A DNA stretch of 64,000 nucleotides from Drechslerella dactyloides (Eukaryota > Ascomycota > Orbiliomycetes > Orbiliales > Orbiliaceae), in the NCBI GenBank assembly GCA_020064725.1, contig JAGTWJ010000017.1, forward strand, positions 3,286,001 through 3,350,000. Reading direction: 5' to 3'. The notes under the pieces were generated by a model, which worked only from the letters and a program-made list of their open reading frames with translations, was not told where the DNA came from and ran no database searches. Position numbers and translations under genes: made by a program. This document shows positions 47,876 through 58,361 of this stretch, one piece after another. How positions within the stretch are numbered: position 1 is the stretch's first letter; every line of letters begins with the position of its first letter.

Positions 47876-49482
47876 ATGCCATTTCTCGAACACGACCCGA
47901 CGAATATGAGCAGCTTCAAGGCCCAGCTCGCGAATTCGAAACGGATACTAGCGCTATGTGGTGCAGGTACGCCCTCCCGCCCTTCATTCGCACCGCCTGT
48001 CTTCTCAGCTTCCCGCTCGGGGTGGACGACGAGTCCAAGCACCCGGGTTCCGAATGTGGCCTGATCCGGCCCGCATCCGAGTGGCTGTAGACTGACTGGC
48101 TGACCTTCTCCATTCCACATCCAGGTCTCTCTGCCTCGTCAGGTATGGCTTTCAACATTTCGTAAAAGGTCCGACGTGCGAAGGCTTATTTTATTAACGT
48201 TTGTCCGGTCAGGGTTGGCGACTTTCCGCGGCGCGGGAGGCCTGGTGAGTGGAGATCCGTCCATCCGGCCGCCGTCCGCCTGGCCGGTTACGTAACGTCT
48301 GACCACGACTAATCATTGGCTTCCAGTGGAAAACTCACGATGCTATGTCCCTAGCGACGTCCCAGGCTTTCTCTAAAGATCCAAGCTTGGTTTGGCAGGT
48401 TAGTTCCAACTTCGTCACATTCACCATGCACCCGATGTGCATCGCGTCACGCGATCACGTAACTAGGATCGAAGTTCGAGGGAAACCCGTATCTTACTGA
48501 CACTAGTCACACGTCACGGCCCTATTGGATAGTTCTATTCCGCCCGACGACACGCAGCCTTCGCTGCGAAGCCAAACGCCGCGCACTTAGCTCTCGCTGC
48601 CCTATCTGTCAAGAACAAGGACTTTATCACCGTCACACAGAACGTCGATGGCCTCTCGCCGCGCGCCGGTCACCCTGGCGACCAATTGTTCCCTGTTCAC
48701 GGCTCGCTATCAACGGTCAAATGCACGAGCGTATTCTGCAGCTATGTCGAGTTTAACAACTTTGAGATGGCGTTGACGCCTGCTCTAGCTCCTCAGCCAG
48801 CCGATGCTACAGACGCGGACATGGATGTTCAGCCGCCAAATATCCCTCTAGTGCTGCTGCCCAGCTGCCCCAAGTGCGCTGGGGTTAGTACCGTCCTTCT
48901 TCCTCCATCAATTGATGGACTAGTCCTCATGAAGTAACCAAATTGCTTATTTAACGGTGATAACAGTTATTACGTCCCGGTGTCGTCTGGTTCAACGAAG
49001 CTCTGCCAACTGATCTCCTAAATGATATCGACGATTGGATGGAGAAGGGCCCCGTAGACTTGTGTCTCGTCATCGGGACATCGGGTCGCGTCTGGCCCGC
49101 AGCCGGATACATCCAGCAATGCAAGGTGAAAGGAGCCAAGGTCGCAATCATCAACATGGAAATATCCAGTGACCCCGAGCTTGGTGGCATCGAAGATGCG
49201 TATGTCAAGATACACCGCCTTTCTTCTATTCATTTGTTCGGCGCATATCGGCCAAGCTCCGCACATACATAGTACCTTGCTAATGCATTATTTCGTAGTG
49301 ACTGGCTGTTCGAAGGCGACTGTGCCAGGATACTACCAGAAATCCTGGAACCCGTGATCGGAACGATGGACCAGGTGAAAGAGTTGCTCGGCGACAACGA
49401 TTCCTTCCCGGCTAGAACGAGCCAGGGCGGCATGTCGGTAGATTTCACAGATGCGTCAGGAGATGGACCCGGATACTACTGA
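47876..49482 (+). CDS. SIRT5-like NAD-dependent protein deacylase (sirtuin)
   Basis: Seven exons, 47876-47966, 48125-48142 (18 nt), 48213-48244 (32 nt), 48327-48398, 48533-48883, 48967-49199 and 49299-49482, give 326 residues with every phase closing. The NAD-binding GAGLSASSG is spread over exons 1-3 and followed by TFRGAGGLW. The catalytic region has TQNVDGLSPRAGH and HGSL, a zinc site of two Cys pairs (KCTSVFC and SCPKC), GVVWFNEALP and GTSGRVWPAAGY. WQFYSARRHA carries the Tyr-x-x-Arg pair which in human SIRT5 binds the acid group of succinyl- or malonyl-lysine, so desuccinylase or demalonylase activity is more likely than deacetylase. A second in-frame ATG lies ten codons in, so localisation is open. 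Confidence 0.9.
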
Positions 49483-50329
49483 CGGATATAGCTGCATATA
49501 GCGAATAGATGGACATGGGGTTCTCGGAATAAACGCGGATGTGTGAAATTCATGATACATTACATCTACACAATTATATACAGCTTTGGGTCGCATGGTT
49601 TGCTGGGCATATGAAGGGTAATCAAGATCGGACTGATATATTATTGTACTGGGCGTCGGATTTTCTGCACGCGACGGGTACTGACATCATTCATTGACTG
49701 ACATACGTACACACGTGCATGTAACGTGACTAGAACGGTTTGAAGCTTGAATTCAAAATTGGAAATACACCAAGCGCATCTATAAAATCAATACCTGTAC
49801 TGTCGCTTGTCAAAAGGCACTCAGCCTTCGCCAGATATAGCTGCACACAACAAGGGCAGGGATGTTCTCTATATAGGATTGCATGTTGAATTGACCTGCC
49901 TGGAGGATTACGTACCTGGAACGGCGCTGTTGAGGCGTCCAGGCAGGCGGATGCGCCCTGTCGTCATCGGCTCCGCATTCCTGCCAGCCCGCCACAGCTG
50001 ATTCGCTTGACTCCCGGCTTGGCTTTTAGCGCCTCAGCCTTCAAATCCCTCCTTCCCTCCATTCCACTATAAATACACCGGCCGCGCGCCCAGCATCTCC
50101 ACATCGGTCGCACTCGCTCTACTTCTCCTCCGATCGATCGTACGTACTACAGCTATTGACTGTTCATCGAAACGTAAGTCTCCCTATGTCTCACACGCAA
50201 TCACATAGCTCGCCAACGCGCTCGTAGAGCATCAGAAACCGCGTTTGTCAAGCGAGGGAGCTAACAGTGCTCCAGCCTCGAAGAACACCGAAAGATACAC
50301 TTCGTTACGTACAAAGTATATAATCCGAA
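49483..50329. promoter_or_regulatory. Upstream region of the cysteine-rich peptide gene
   Basis: Contains a TATA box at 50068-50075 followed by a CT-rich initiator-like region. A probable leader intron runs from the GTAAGT at 50174 to the TCCAG ending at 50275, with a CTAAC branch at 50261. The first part is the 3' flank of the sirtuin gene. Confidence 0.45.
50068..50075 (+). promoter_or_regulatory. TATA box (TATAAATA)
   Basis: Consensus TATA element about 260 bp before the start codon, followed by GC-rich and then CT-rich sequence. It suggests a strongly or inducibly expressed transcript. Confidence 0.55.
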
Positions 50330-50586
50330 ATGGCCACCTCCGAGATCACGCCGCTCGTCGCGAGCAACAAGGACGAGACCACCACCGTCGTCAAGCCGAT
50401 CGGAGCGCCGCTAAAGCGCTTCTGCCCAAAGTGCAATCGCTGCATCGACTGTGGCGACTGTGAATTCTGGTGCGTACCCAGTCTATCCCTGAATCTCGTC
50501 ACATACTCTACCACGGCGTCTGTATACCGGAGGGGCTAACACGAGAATGGGGTTATCGCAGCTGTATCCCTTGCACGATCATGTAG
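50330..50586 (+). CDS. 54-residue cysteine-rich peptide, metallothionein-like
   Basis: Exons 50330-50469 and 50562-50586 (GTGCGT donor, GGCTAAC branch, CAG acceptor) give 54 residues. The N-terminal 30 residues are polar and carry no cysteine. The C-terminal 25 hold eight cysteines spaced as C-x2-C-x2-C-x2-C-x2-C-x2-CC-x2-C, starting at FCPKC and ending in CIPCTIM. The dense CxxC array suggests metal (Cu, Zn) or thiol chemistry, as in metallothioneins. There is no signal peptide and no membrane helix, so it is probably cytosolic. The last three cysteines are encoded by, or completed in, a 25-nt second exon, so simple ORF calling would miss them. TATA box and leader intron support a real, well-expressed gene. 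Function is inferred from composition only. Confidence 0.68.
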
Positions 50587-52215
50587 TCGCATGCGGTCTT
50601 CGGTACAAATTGGCGCTGGAATAGTTATATTCATGATGAATTGTATTCCTGACACTGAGTGGTACTTAATTGGTAGTATGTACAGCGTACTGGTTCTATC
50701 TGTCGCTGAGATGCGATTATTAGATAAATATGTAATGGTAAATGAATTCAGCGACGTACACGATATTCGCAGGGTCGTCTACACAAGGCTTTGGACTTTG
50801 TACTCCGTGAATGTCACCTGGATGGGGTAATTCCGTTCTTGCCACACTAAAATGGAACCTGGTGCTGCCTCTGCAGCCTTGTATTCTGAGCCTTGTCTAC
50901 TGCCAAGCCTGCCACAAACAGGCCAACAACCAAGTCACACCCGCACTGTCGGCGGATTTGCCATCCCAGAAAGATTATATTGTTGTTCTCAAGAACCGTT
51001 TTGAATGACGCCTGTTCAAGATGCGTGTATCTCTATAGGGTCTTAAGAAAAAATTTCTTAGAGCTTTGTAGTTCAATGACTGCGCAAAAAGTCAAAGTTT
51101 GCTCTAACATCAACTTTCTGCTGCAAAGCCTCTTGATGTCGAGACTTGATCTCACACCCGTGCCCGAGATTAAATTTTTGGGAAATATCTTGTGGTTGAG
51201 CAAGCAAATCAGAATCCAGAAAGCTAACACGTTGTGGAAGAGTATTCGATTCTTTGCGCCACAGCAACTCATCGAGTTCGGAAATACAACATATCCAAGC
51301 TTCGAAGCTTCGTAAAGCATCGACGGAGCGCTTCTGGAGCCGATATTCCACCCTTAGACAGTCTTGGTTTCAAATGATTTTGGAGTGAGAGTAAAATCAA
51401 TGTACTAGAATGATTCGTTCAGATAATGTTTTGTTGTCATGACTGATATACCAGTATGTACTTCGTACCAAAATGTCGCAACAGATGAGGTTTATGCGCA
51501 TTTGTGAACAGGAAGGTTTAGAGATTGAAAATGTACAATGACGTGCTTATCCCACTATGACCATGTAGCAAAGTATTCCTTCGGAAGGCTTTTGAATGCA
51601 GGGGGACAGCAAATAATATAGATTTACTATGAATTACTAGCAGTTTCTCCCATCGTATGAAACACTTTCTAACCATGATTAAAATACAACTTGCGATTTC
51701 GCGAACTTAACCGACATATCGATGTCTAACGAAGCAATATTTCTATCGAGTGCCGCCCTATTAAATAAATACAAAAGATCTAACATTTTATAATTTAAAT
51801 TTTAAATATTTAGATTTAAAAAGTAGTATTTTTTAAAAAAGATTGTCACGGCCCCCGCGCGCCCGGCTAGAGAGAGCCCGAAGGCTGTCAACGTCTGAAG
51901 ATAACACACACAACACATAGTAGTATATTAAACAGGAAAACTGGAAGGGTGCGTAGCACCGCTAAAAGTTCTGTCTATCAAATTGCAAATCCCCAGCATG
52001 ACGATCAGTTGAACACCAAGAAGGATTGCACTTCACGATGTGCCTTCCATCATGATATCAGGGTTCATATAACTTAATTGATTTCATGTTCATAGCAATA
52101 TACATATAGTTGACACCTACTATTAGTCACCGCGGCAGGTGGTGTCATCAATCGGCATTTTATACTTGCCCTCTTCCAACCTGCTGCTTGGGGGCCTAGT
52201 CTTGTTTCCCCGGAC
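50587..52215. other. Intergenic region with AT-rich patch and possible LTR-like start
   Basis: No gene supported; open frames at 50893-51351 on both strands lack features. From 51769 to 51840 the DNA is almost only A and T. It is followed at 51845 by TGTCACGGCCCCCGCGCGCC and a GC-rich stretch, an abrupt change that looks like a repeat boundary. Confidence 0.35.
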
Positions 52216-54198
52216 TTAGGCCAACTCGCTTACCGGCCGCGGCGCTCCGGGCAGTTCAGGGACTTCGGCCATTTCAGCACCATTCTTTGAAGCGCTCTTT
52301 CTCCGGCGGAAGAAGAACGCGCCAATTAGTCCTATGACCGCTACGCCGCCCACAACACCACCGGCTATCGCACCCACGTTCGTGCGACCCTCCAAGCCCG
52401 ATTGTTCCGGCGAGATGCCTCGAATGTTAGACAGAGTTGCGCTATTCCCAAGTGCAGTTATAGTTGAACTGGTCATATTCCGGTTCGATACACCGATTGC
52501 TGTTTGGTTGGTCTCCGGGTTAATCACGACGTATGCAGACCTTTGGTGTGTCAGCACGGATAATGTTCAGTTTGTGTTTCTGCACTTGTCAACATACTTG
52601 AGAAATAGCTGCCCAAAAATGTAGCCGTAGTCGGACGTGCCGTAGCCGGACGCGCCGCAGTAGGATAGTTGTGCATAGCATGTGGACCATTCGTCCGGGA
52701 AAGGAGTGACCAAGCTAGTCATGGGTATTTTCAGTACCATATCGCCCCATGTAAGTTCTATATAGTCCTCGTCCGGTTTGAAAAAGTCACAGGGTATGAC
52801 AATATACTCTGGATGTATTGTGGGTACATCTCGCCGGATTTGTGTCATTAGATCGTCCGGAACGCAGAAGCCTCTGAAATCCAGCGTAAAGATATGGTCA
52901 GCCATTCCAGCCAGCTTAGATGCTTGTATCGTTCAACATGGTACATGGGAGAGTTTCCCGTACGGTGCAGTAGGGACAATGTACGACGTCAAATTGGCAC
53001 CAACGCTTATCATTTCGCCGTGATAAGACCCGAGACGTACCGGGCCGTCGGGCTGGGAATCTCGCCAACGGAGTCGTCCCAAACCCTCAGCCTGCCGGTG
53101 AATTTAGAGCGGTCGACCCCGCCAAGCAAAATCTCCCCTCCTATCGTAGGGTCTCCGCTGTCATATATACTGCAGAACGTCCCCGATATCATCCCTTGTT
53201 GCTTAAGAGATTGGATGTAAGCAGGCCGGTTGGGACTTTCGTCGCGACCAGTTAACCCCAAACCAAGAATAGGTGTTACATTCCAGTATTGTGCAACGCC
53301 AAATCGCATATCCGCCGAGACTCCTCCAATGGTCACCGGGCCTTCCGTCCAGTATCCGAGCGCCTGTAAGATTTGCCATGTAGCACATGTTAACCACTTT
53401 TATCCTGGATTGTGTCGATATATGATCGATGCCCTTGGGGAAATACTGACAGTTGCATTTGGAACAGGTTCGGTCAGCAGGGATCTATACTCGAACGGGT
53501 CGTCACGGGACACATCGGACGGAGGGATATCTACAATGTTATCGTTAGAATAAGCCATTTTTCTATAATAATTTGTCAGGTATTGCATACAGTATCCCGA
53601 AACTGCGCCGGCTTTGCACCCCAGACCATTCGTAGAATTGCTGCAGAAGGTCGGCAAGGAACTCGGTCTCTCTGGAACCCATGTTATCCCGTCGAGGGAG
53701 ACGGCCATGGACAATTTTTGGTTGTCTGAAGTAATCTTGTCATTAGCATCGCCTTCAAGATCGCATCTCCACCAACAGGGGGACTACCCGTTGCCTACCG
53801 GTTCCGATGCTGACATTGGTATAGATAGAGAAGTCAAGCTCGCCGTCAGAATCGAAGGTCTGCTCGTACGATCGGCCCAGTCAGCGCCATCGTGTCGCCA
53901 TTTGTAGAATGACTGTTGCTCCAAGTCATCATCGACATTGAATTTATAGCCACATAACGAGCGACAGGTTACACTGGTCAAGATCAAGGCGTGGTGATAT
54001 ACTTACCAGCGGAAATCTCAAGGGCAGGACGACATATTTCCCATCATTGCGTCGTACCTTCTCATTCGGGAGGGATCTTGCGAATAGCCAGTGCGTGTCC
54101 TGGCTGTGATAGGCGATAGAGTAAGAGAGCAACAGCGAAGCGGAGAGCAACGCTGGTATGCTGCACCAGCGGATAGAGGCGAGAGGAGAGCGACCCAT
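52216..54198 (-). CDS. Membrane-anchored pepsin-like (aspartyl protease fold) protein with abnormal catalytic motifs
   Basis: Seven exons, 54198-54007, 53859-53799, 53725-53591, 53530-53451, 53363-53041, 52873-52598 and 52540-52216, give 463 residues; phases close throughout. There is a signal-anchor near the N-terminus (~12-30), then a pepsin-like body: FSIYTNVSIGT, ALGYWTEGPVTIGGV, PILGLGL, GEILLGGVDRSKFTG, VPDDLMTQI and CYAQLSYC. A C-terminal membrane helix (VGAIAGGVVGGVAVIGLIGAFF) precedes RRRKS. Fungal relatives sit in the plasma membrane or wall. The first catalytic motif, normally DTGS, reads LDGIT. The second Asp falls in the predicted fifth intron (GTACGT..CTGAC..TTTCAG, 53040-52874), whose unspliced frame reads LDFRG. 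Activity is therefore doubtful. Exon 5-6 is the least certain junction. Confidence 0.7.
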
Positions 54199-56034
54199 CG
54201 TCGAACGATCTCAAGGGTAAATGCCACGAGGTTGATGCTGTAGTGACCGCGAAGCGAGTTCCAACCTCTCAACTGGAAGGGGTCCAGGGCACCTGTTTCG
54301 TGCAATTCCCAAGCGCCTCGTAGCCATCCCCTCAGGCAAGGCTCGTACAATTGGATCTCGTCAATTACGTTTTGAATACTTCAGCCGCATAGCACTCTAC
54401 CGCTCCTGCTGCATGCCGCGTGCCTTGGCGCGCTCGGACGGGTGGCCATTGGCTTGCGGTGGTGGCATGATAAATGTTCATGCGGAAGGAACTAGATCGG
54501 GTGGTGGGCAGGCTCGACGGGAAGCGAACGAGAATGAGGCCGTCGGAACCTGCTATGGGACCTGCTATGGAGGCTACCAGTCCATGATTGATGAGGTGAG
54601 TGGAGATGTCGGAGGGCTGTGTTGGATGGCTTGCAGGTTACGGTTCCTGCTCGCAAAAAAGTCAGCCTGTTCACGGCTATTGGATATAGGTATATAAGGA
54701 AGCCAAGCTGCGAGGCTCTAAATAAATAAAAAGCGACGACTGGTGCCAACTCCAGTGTTTGCTAGCACTAGACACGACTTGGACGAGGGCTGGGAACGCA
54801 GGACCCACCCGGAACCGATAACCCACAGCGCAATATTATTCTACATTTGATCGTGTATAGTCTATGATAAATACCCCAGTTATTATTTTTTATATATATT
54901 TTATAGTTCTTTATGCTAAGTTCTTTATTCTTATTCATTTTTATTAATTTATCTTAGTTTTTTGATCGTTTTAGTTATTAATAAACCTTTTTTCCCTTAA
55001 TTCTACTACTATTATTCAAGTTTTTGTTTCTATTATTCGGTTATTCGAAAAAATTACCTACTACTCAAGGGTTTATGTCCCTAAGACTATAGCCCAACAT
55101 GGCCATGGCCACTTCCACGTCCATCGGTTGAGACACGACTACTAGTATAATCGGGTCGCCCATATCGCGACGCATCAGTTCGAAATCCTACTGTGTACCA
55201 GCGATCAGAATTCTCAAGGTCGCTCTGCTATTGATAAAGGGGTGTGGCGTTGTGGTTCCGTGGTTTATGCTCGGACCCTGGCCCCGAGACTAGCTCGGAC
55301 CTTACCCGCCGTCTCGCTACCGTCCTGCGGTGGACTTGCGGCCCGACTTTGCGGGGACGGAAGAACTGTGCAACGCATAACCGCCAATGATAGGATCGTG
55401 GCTAAACGCTGTTCCTGGATATGGTCCGTGTTCCACCAATTATCTCCAATGAAGCTGCTTCATGTTGACCAGCTGATGGCCGGGATCCTTGTTGACTTTG
55501 ATGTCAGGGACGGCCGATGGCGCCGCGCGCCGCCAGATGGATAGTTGTTCTGCAAACTAAGATGTTATCAAACTTTTTGACAAATATAACTGCGAGGGTC
55601 CTTGCAACTGCCCCCGGTTTTCAGGAACAAGCCGCGGATTATATGACCAAATTTGATCGAACTATCATCCTTGCAGCCACTCCACGGGAAAACTTTCACT
55701 TGGCAAAGCTTGACGTTTCGACTCTCGAGCCTTCTGGACAGCTTGTAGACGACTTTCGAAACATTGGCACGGAAAAATTTGTCTTAGCATCATGGATCTA
55801 AAGCTTGGCCTGGTCCTTCCGAATGATATGCGCTTGCTTGACTGTCTAAGGGCTCGTGGATTTCGTCGGCTTCGAAGTCACTATAAATATGCCGACCCTC
55901 GCATCATTGGCACTTGGCTATCTACAACCTTGGATACCAAGAAGACCAAGAGACCAGCATTGGCCTGTCGGATTGTTAATTTACACTGGTTCGCTGTCTA
56001 TCTATTCGCTCTCGTATTATTTTAGTAATCGAAA
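54199..56034. other. Intergenic region with AT-rich island (RIP-like)
   Basis: 1.8 kb without a supported gene. Positions about 54840-55060 are very AT-rich (long T runs, TTATTA) and may be a degraded repeat. The open frames at 54413-54697, 55242-55544 and 55517-55801 lack features. The last 300 bp are the polygalacturonase promoter and leader. Confidence 0.4.
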
Positions 56035-57742
56035 ATGAAGCAGGCTGCTGCTATTGCCGCCTTAGCGCTTGCCGCCGGCTCTGCTGTCCAGCAGAGCGCT
56101 TATGGACAATGCGGCGGCGTCAATTGGACCGGTATCAATTACTCCACCATTAGAAACATCCGGGGATAACTCGTTCATCTAAGGCCATTGCTAATACTAT
56201 AGTACAATACAATCAACAGGTCCAGCCACATGCGTTTCCGGTTACACTTGTGTTTACTCGAATGACTATTATTCCCAGTGTGTTCCAGGTGAGGGAGCAG
56301 ACGTCATCCAATTCGCAAATTTTCACACAGGATCAGGAGACAAAGCGTGCTAACATATCACTATATACAGGGACTGCAGCTACCACCAGCAAGACGACCA
56401 CTACGAAGACGACTACGACCAAGGCTTCTTCCATTAAGAGCTCTTCCACCAAGACAACGAAGGCGACCAAGACGAGCACCACCAAAACCAGCTCTGCTAA
56501 GCCCACTACTACGACATTGTCCACCAAGACAACCACTAAAGCAACCACCACTACTACCGGTGGAGGAAGTGGCGGCGGCGGGTGTTTAGTTACCGCTTAT
56601 GCCAGCATTTCGGCTGCGGTCAAGTCTTGCACCCTCCTCACCCTTTCCAACATTTCAGCTCCCCCGTCGAGCAGTATTGATCTGCAAAAGTTGCAACCCA
56701 GCGCCACTGTCGTCTTTGCTGGTCTCAGTGTGCGTACACATACTACCCATGTTAAGGGCTAATTGGTGCTTACTAATAGCTGATTTGGTAGACTTTTGGC
56801 GTTACTGTCAACAATGACTTTGACCCAATCATCATCTCGGGCTCCAATATTCTCATTACTGGTGCCCCCGGTCACGTCATTGATGGCGGCGGCCCAAACT
56901 ACTGGGACGGCCAAGGCTCCAATGGCGGTGGCGACAAGCCTGACCATTTTATCGTTGTGAAGAAGACATCCAATGCCAGGATTACCGACCTTAACATCAA
57001 GAACTGGCCAGTCCACTGCTTCTCCATGACTGGCAACCAGGGTCTTACCGTCTCCGGACTCAACCTTGACAACTCCGATGGCGACGCTGCCAACTCTAAG
57101 AGCGGTGGAAAGGCAGCCGCCCACAATAGCGATGGCTTTGATATCTCCAGCTCCGATTACGTTACCCTCGAGAATATCAATGTTCACAACCAGGATGACT
57201 GTGTTGCTGTCACCTCTGGCACGCATATCACCGTTACGGGAATGTACTGCTATGGTGGCCACGGTCTATCGATTGGCTCCATTGGTGGGAAGAGCAACAA
57301 TACCGTTGACACTGTTACCTTTCAGAACTCCCAGATCATCAACTCTGAGAACGGGTGCCGTATCAAGACGAACTCTGGAACGACCGGAACTGTTAAGAAC
57401 ATCATCTACAAGAGTATCACATTATCTGGAATTTCTGATTACGGCATTGACGTCCAACAAGACTACCTTGTAAGTATTGCGGGTTCCGCTTTTTTACCCT
57501 TTCAAGTTGAGGATACAGGACATATACTAACTATAGATTGATAGAACGGTGGTCCAACCGGAGACCCAACCAACGGCGTGACGATATCCGGTATTTCCTT
57601 CATCGACGTGACTGGAACGGTCAAGAGCAACGCCTATAACTACTATATTCTCTGTGGGTCCAGCAGCTGCAGCGGCATTACTTTTTCCGGTACCAGCATT
57701 ACTGGAGGGAAGACCAGCTGCAACTACGGATCATGCCCATAA
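56035..57742 (+). CDS. Secreted endo-polygalacturonase (GH28) with N-terminal CBM1
   Basis: Five exons, 56035-56131, 56220-56288, 56371-56729, 56792-57469 and 57545-57742, give 466 residues with phases closing. A signal peptide (~1-18) is followed by a family 1 carbohydrate-binding module (~20-55; YGQCGGVNWTG, CVSGYTCVYSNDYYSQCVPG). A Thr/Ser/Lys-repeat linker (~56-120) leads to the GH28 beta-helix. Its active-site motifs are intact: NSDGFD, NQDDCVAV, GGHGLSIGSIGG and RIKT. The enzyme cuts alpha-1,4-galacturonan in pectin by inversion, outside the cell; the CBM1 should hold it on cellulose in plant walls. A CBM1 on a polygalacturonase is uncommon. Lys in the linker is unusual compared with the normal Ser/Thr/Pro type. 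Confidence 0.93.
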
Positions 57743-58361
57743 ATCAACAAAATACTGCGCAGCGTCACATTCGATATCCAGGGTGCAACGGCTTTTGATT
57801 CAACGGCGATTGGAGGTGAAAGAGGTAGAGAGAACAACTTGGAATCGAAGATTTTGCGTTTGAAAGATTGCAAACCCTTGTAAAAATTCATCTGGTTACC
57901 TCGGTATTAATATTCTGTATATATGTTTCTGATTGTACAAGCTCAAGTATATCGCGGCAGAGTCACATTGGCGATGGCCTCGATGCATATGCTCGAGAGC
58001 CTGCATTCCCGTTCTGTGCCCGTCCAATGATAAACTACTAGTTACTCGATGCATACAATAAACCGCATTTTCACAATTGTACAATTTAGCAGATAAAGTA
58101 TCTAGCTAAGGTTGAAGTCAAAACGAGGGAAGTCTGCAGACATTCTGAGCTATTAATTTTAAACCTAGGCCCACGTGCGCTGTAATGAAAAGACGCCTGA
58201 ATAATAACCCCCCGTGATCGAGACCTGGGCAATTTACCACGAGGCATGAGTTGTTTATCTATCCCACTTCGGCAATCTGCTTCGCGTTGGCGCTTTTCAA
58301 TCTCGCTTGGTCCTAGAAATTTCAGAATTCAACTCAACATCCATCCATCATAACCACCACG
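57743..58361. other. Intergenic region polygalacturonase to BUD22
   Basis: 3' flank of the polygalacturonase and promoter of BUD22. One CACGTG core occurs at about 58172. No gene seen. Confidence 0.45.

Noticed and set aside
55160..55205. Possible tRNA (GTTCGAAATCC, ending TACCA)
   Set aside because: The flanking bases do not form a T-stem and no matching acceptor or anticodon arm could be drawn.
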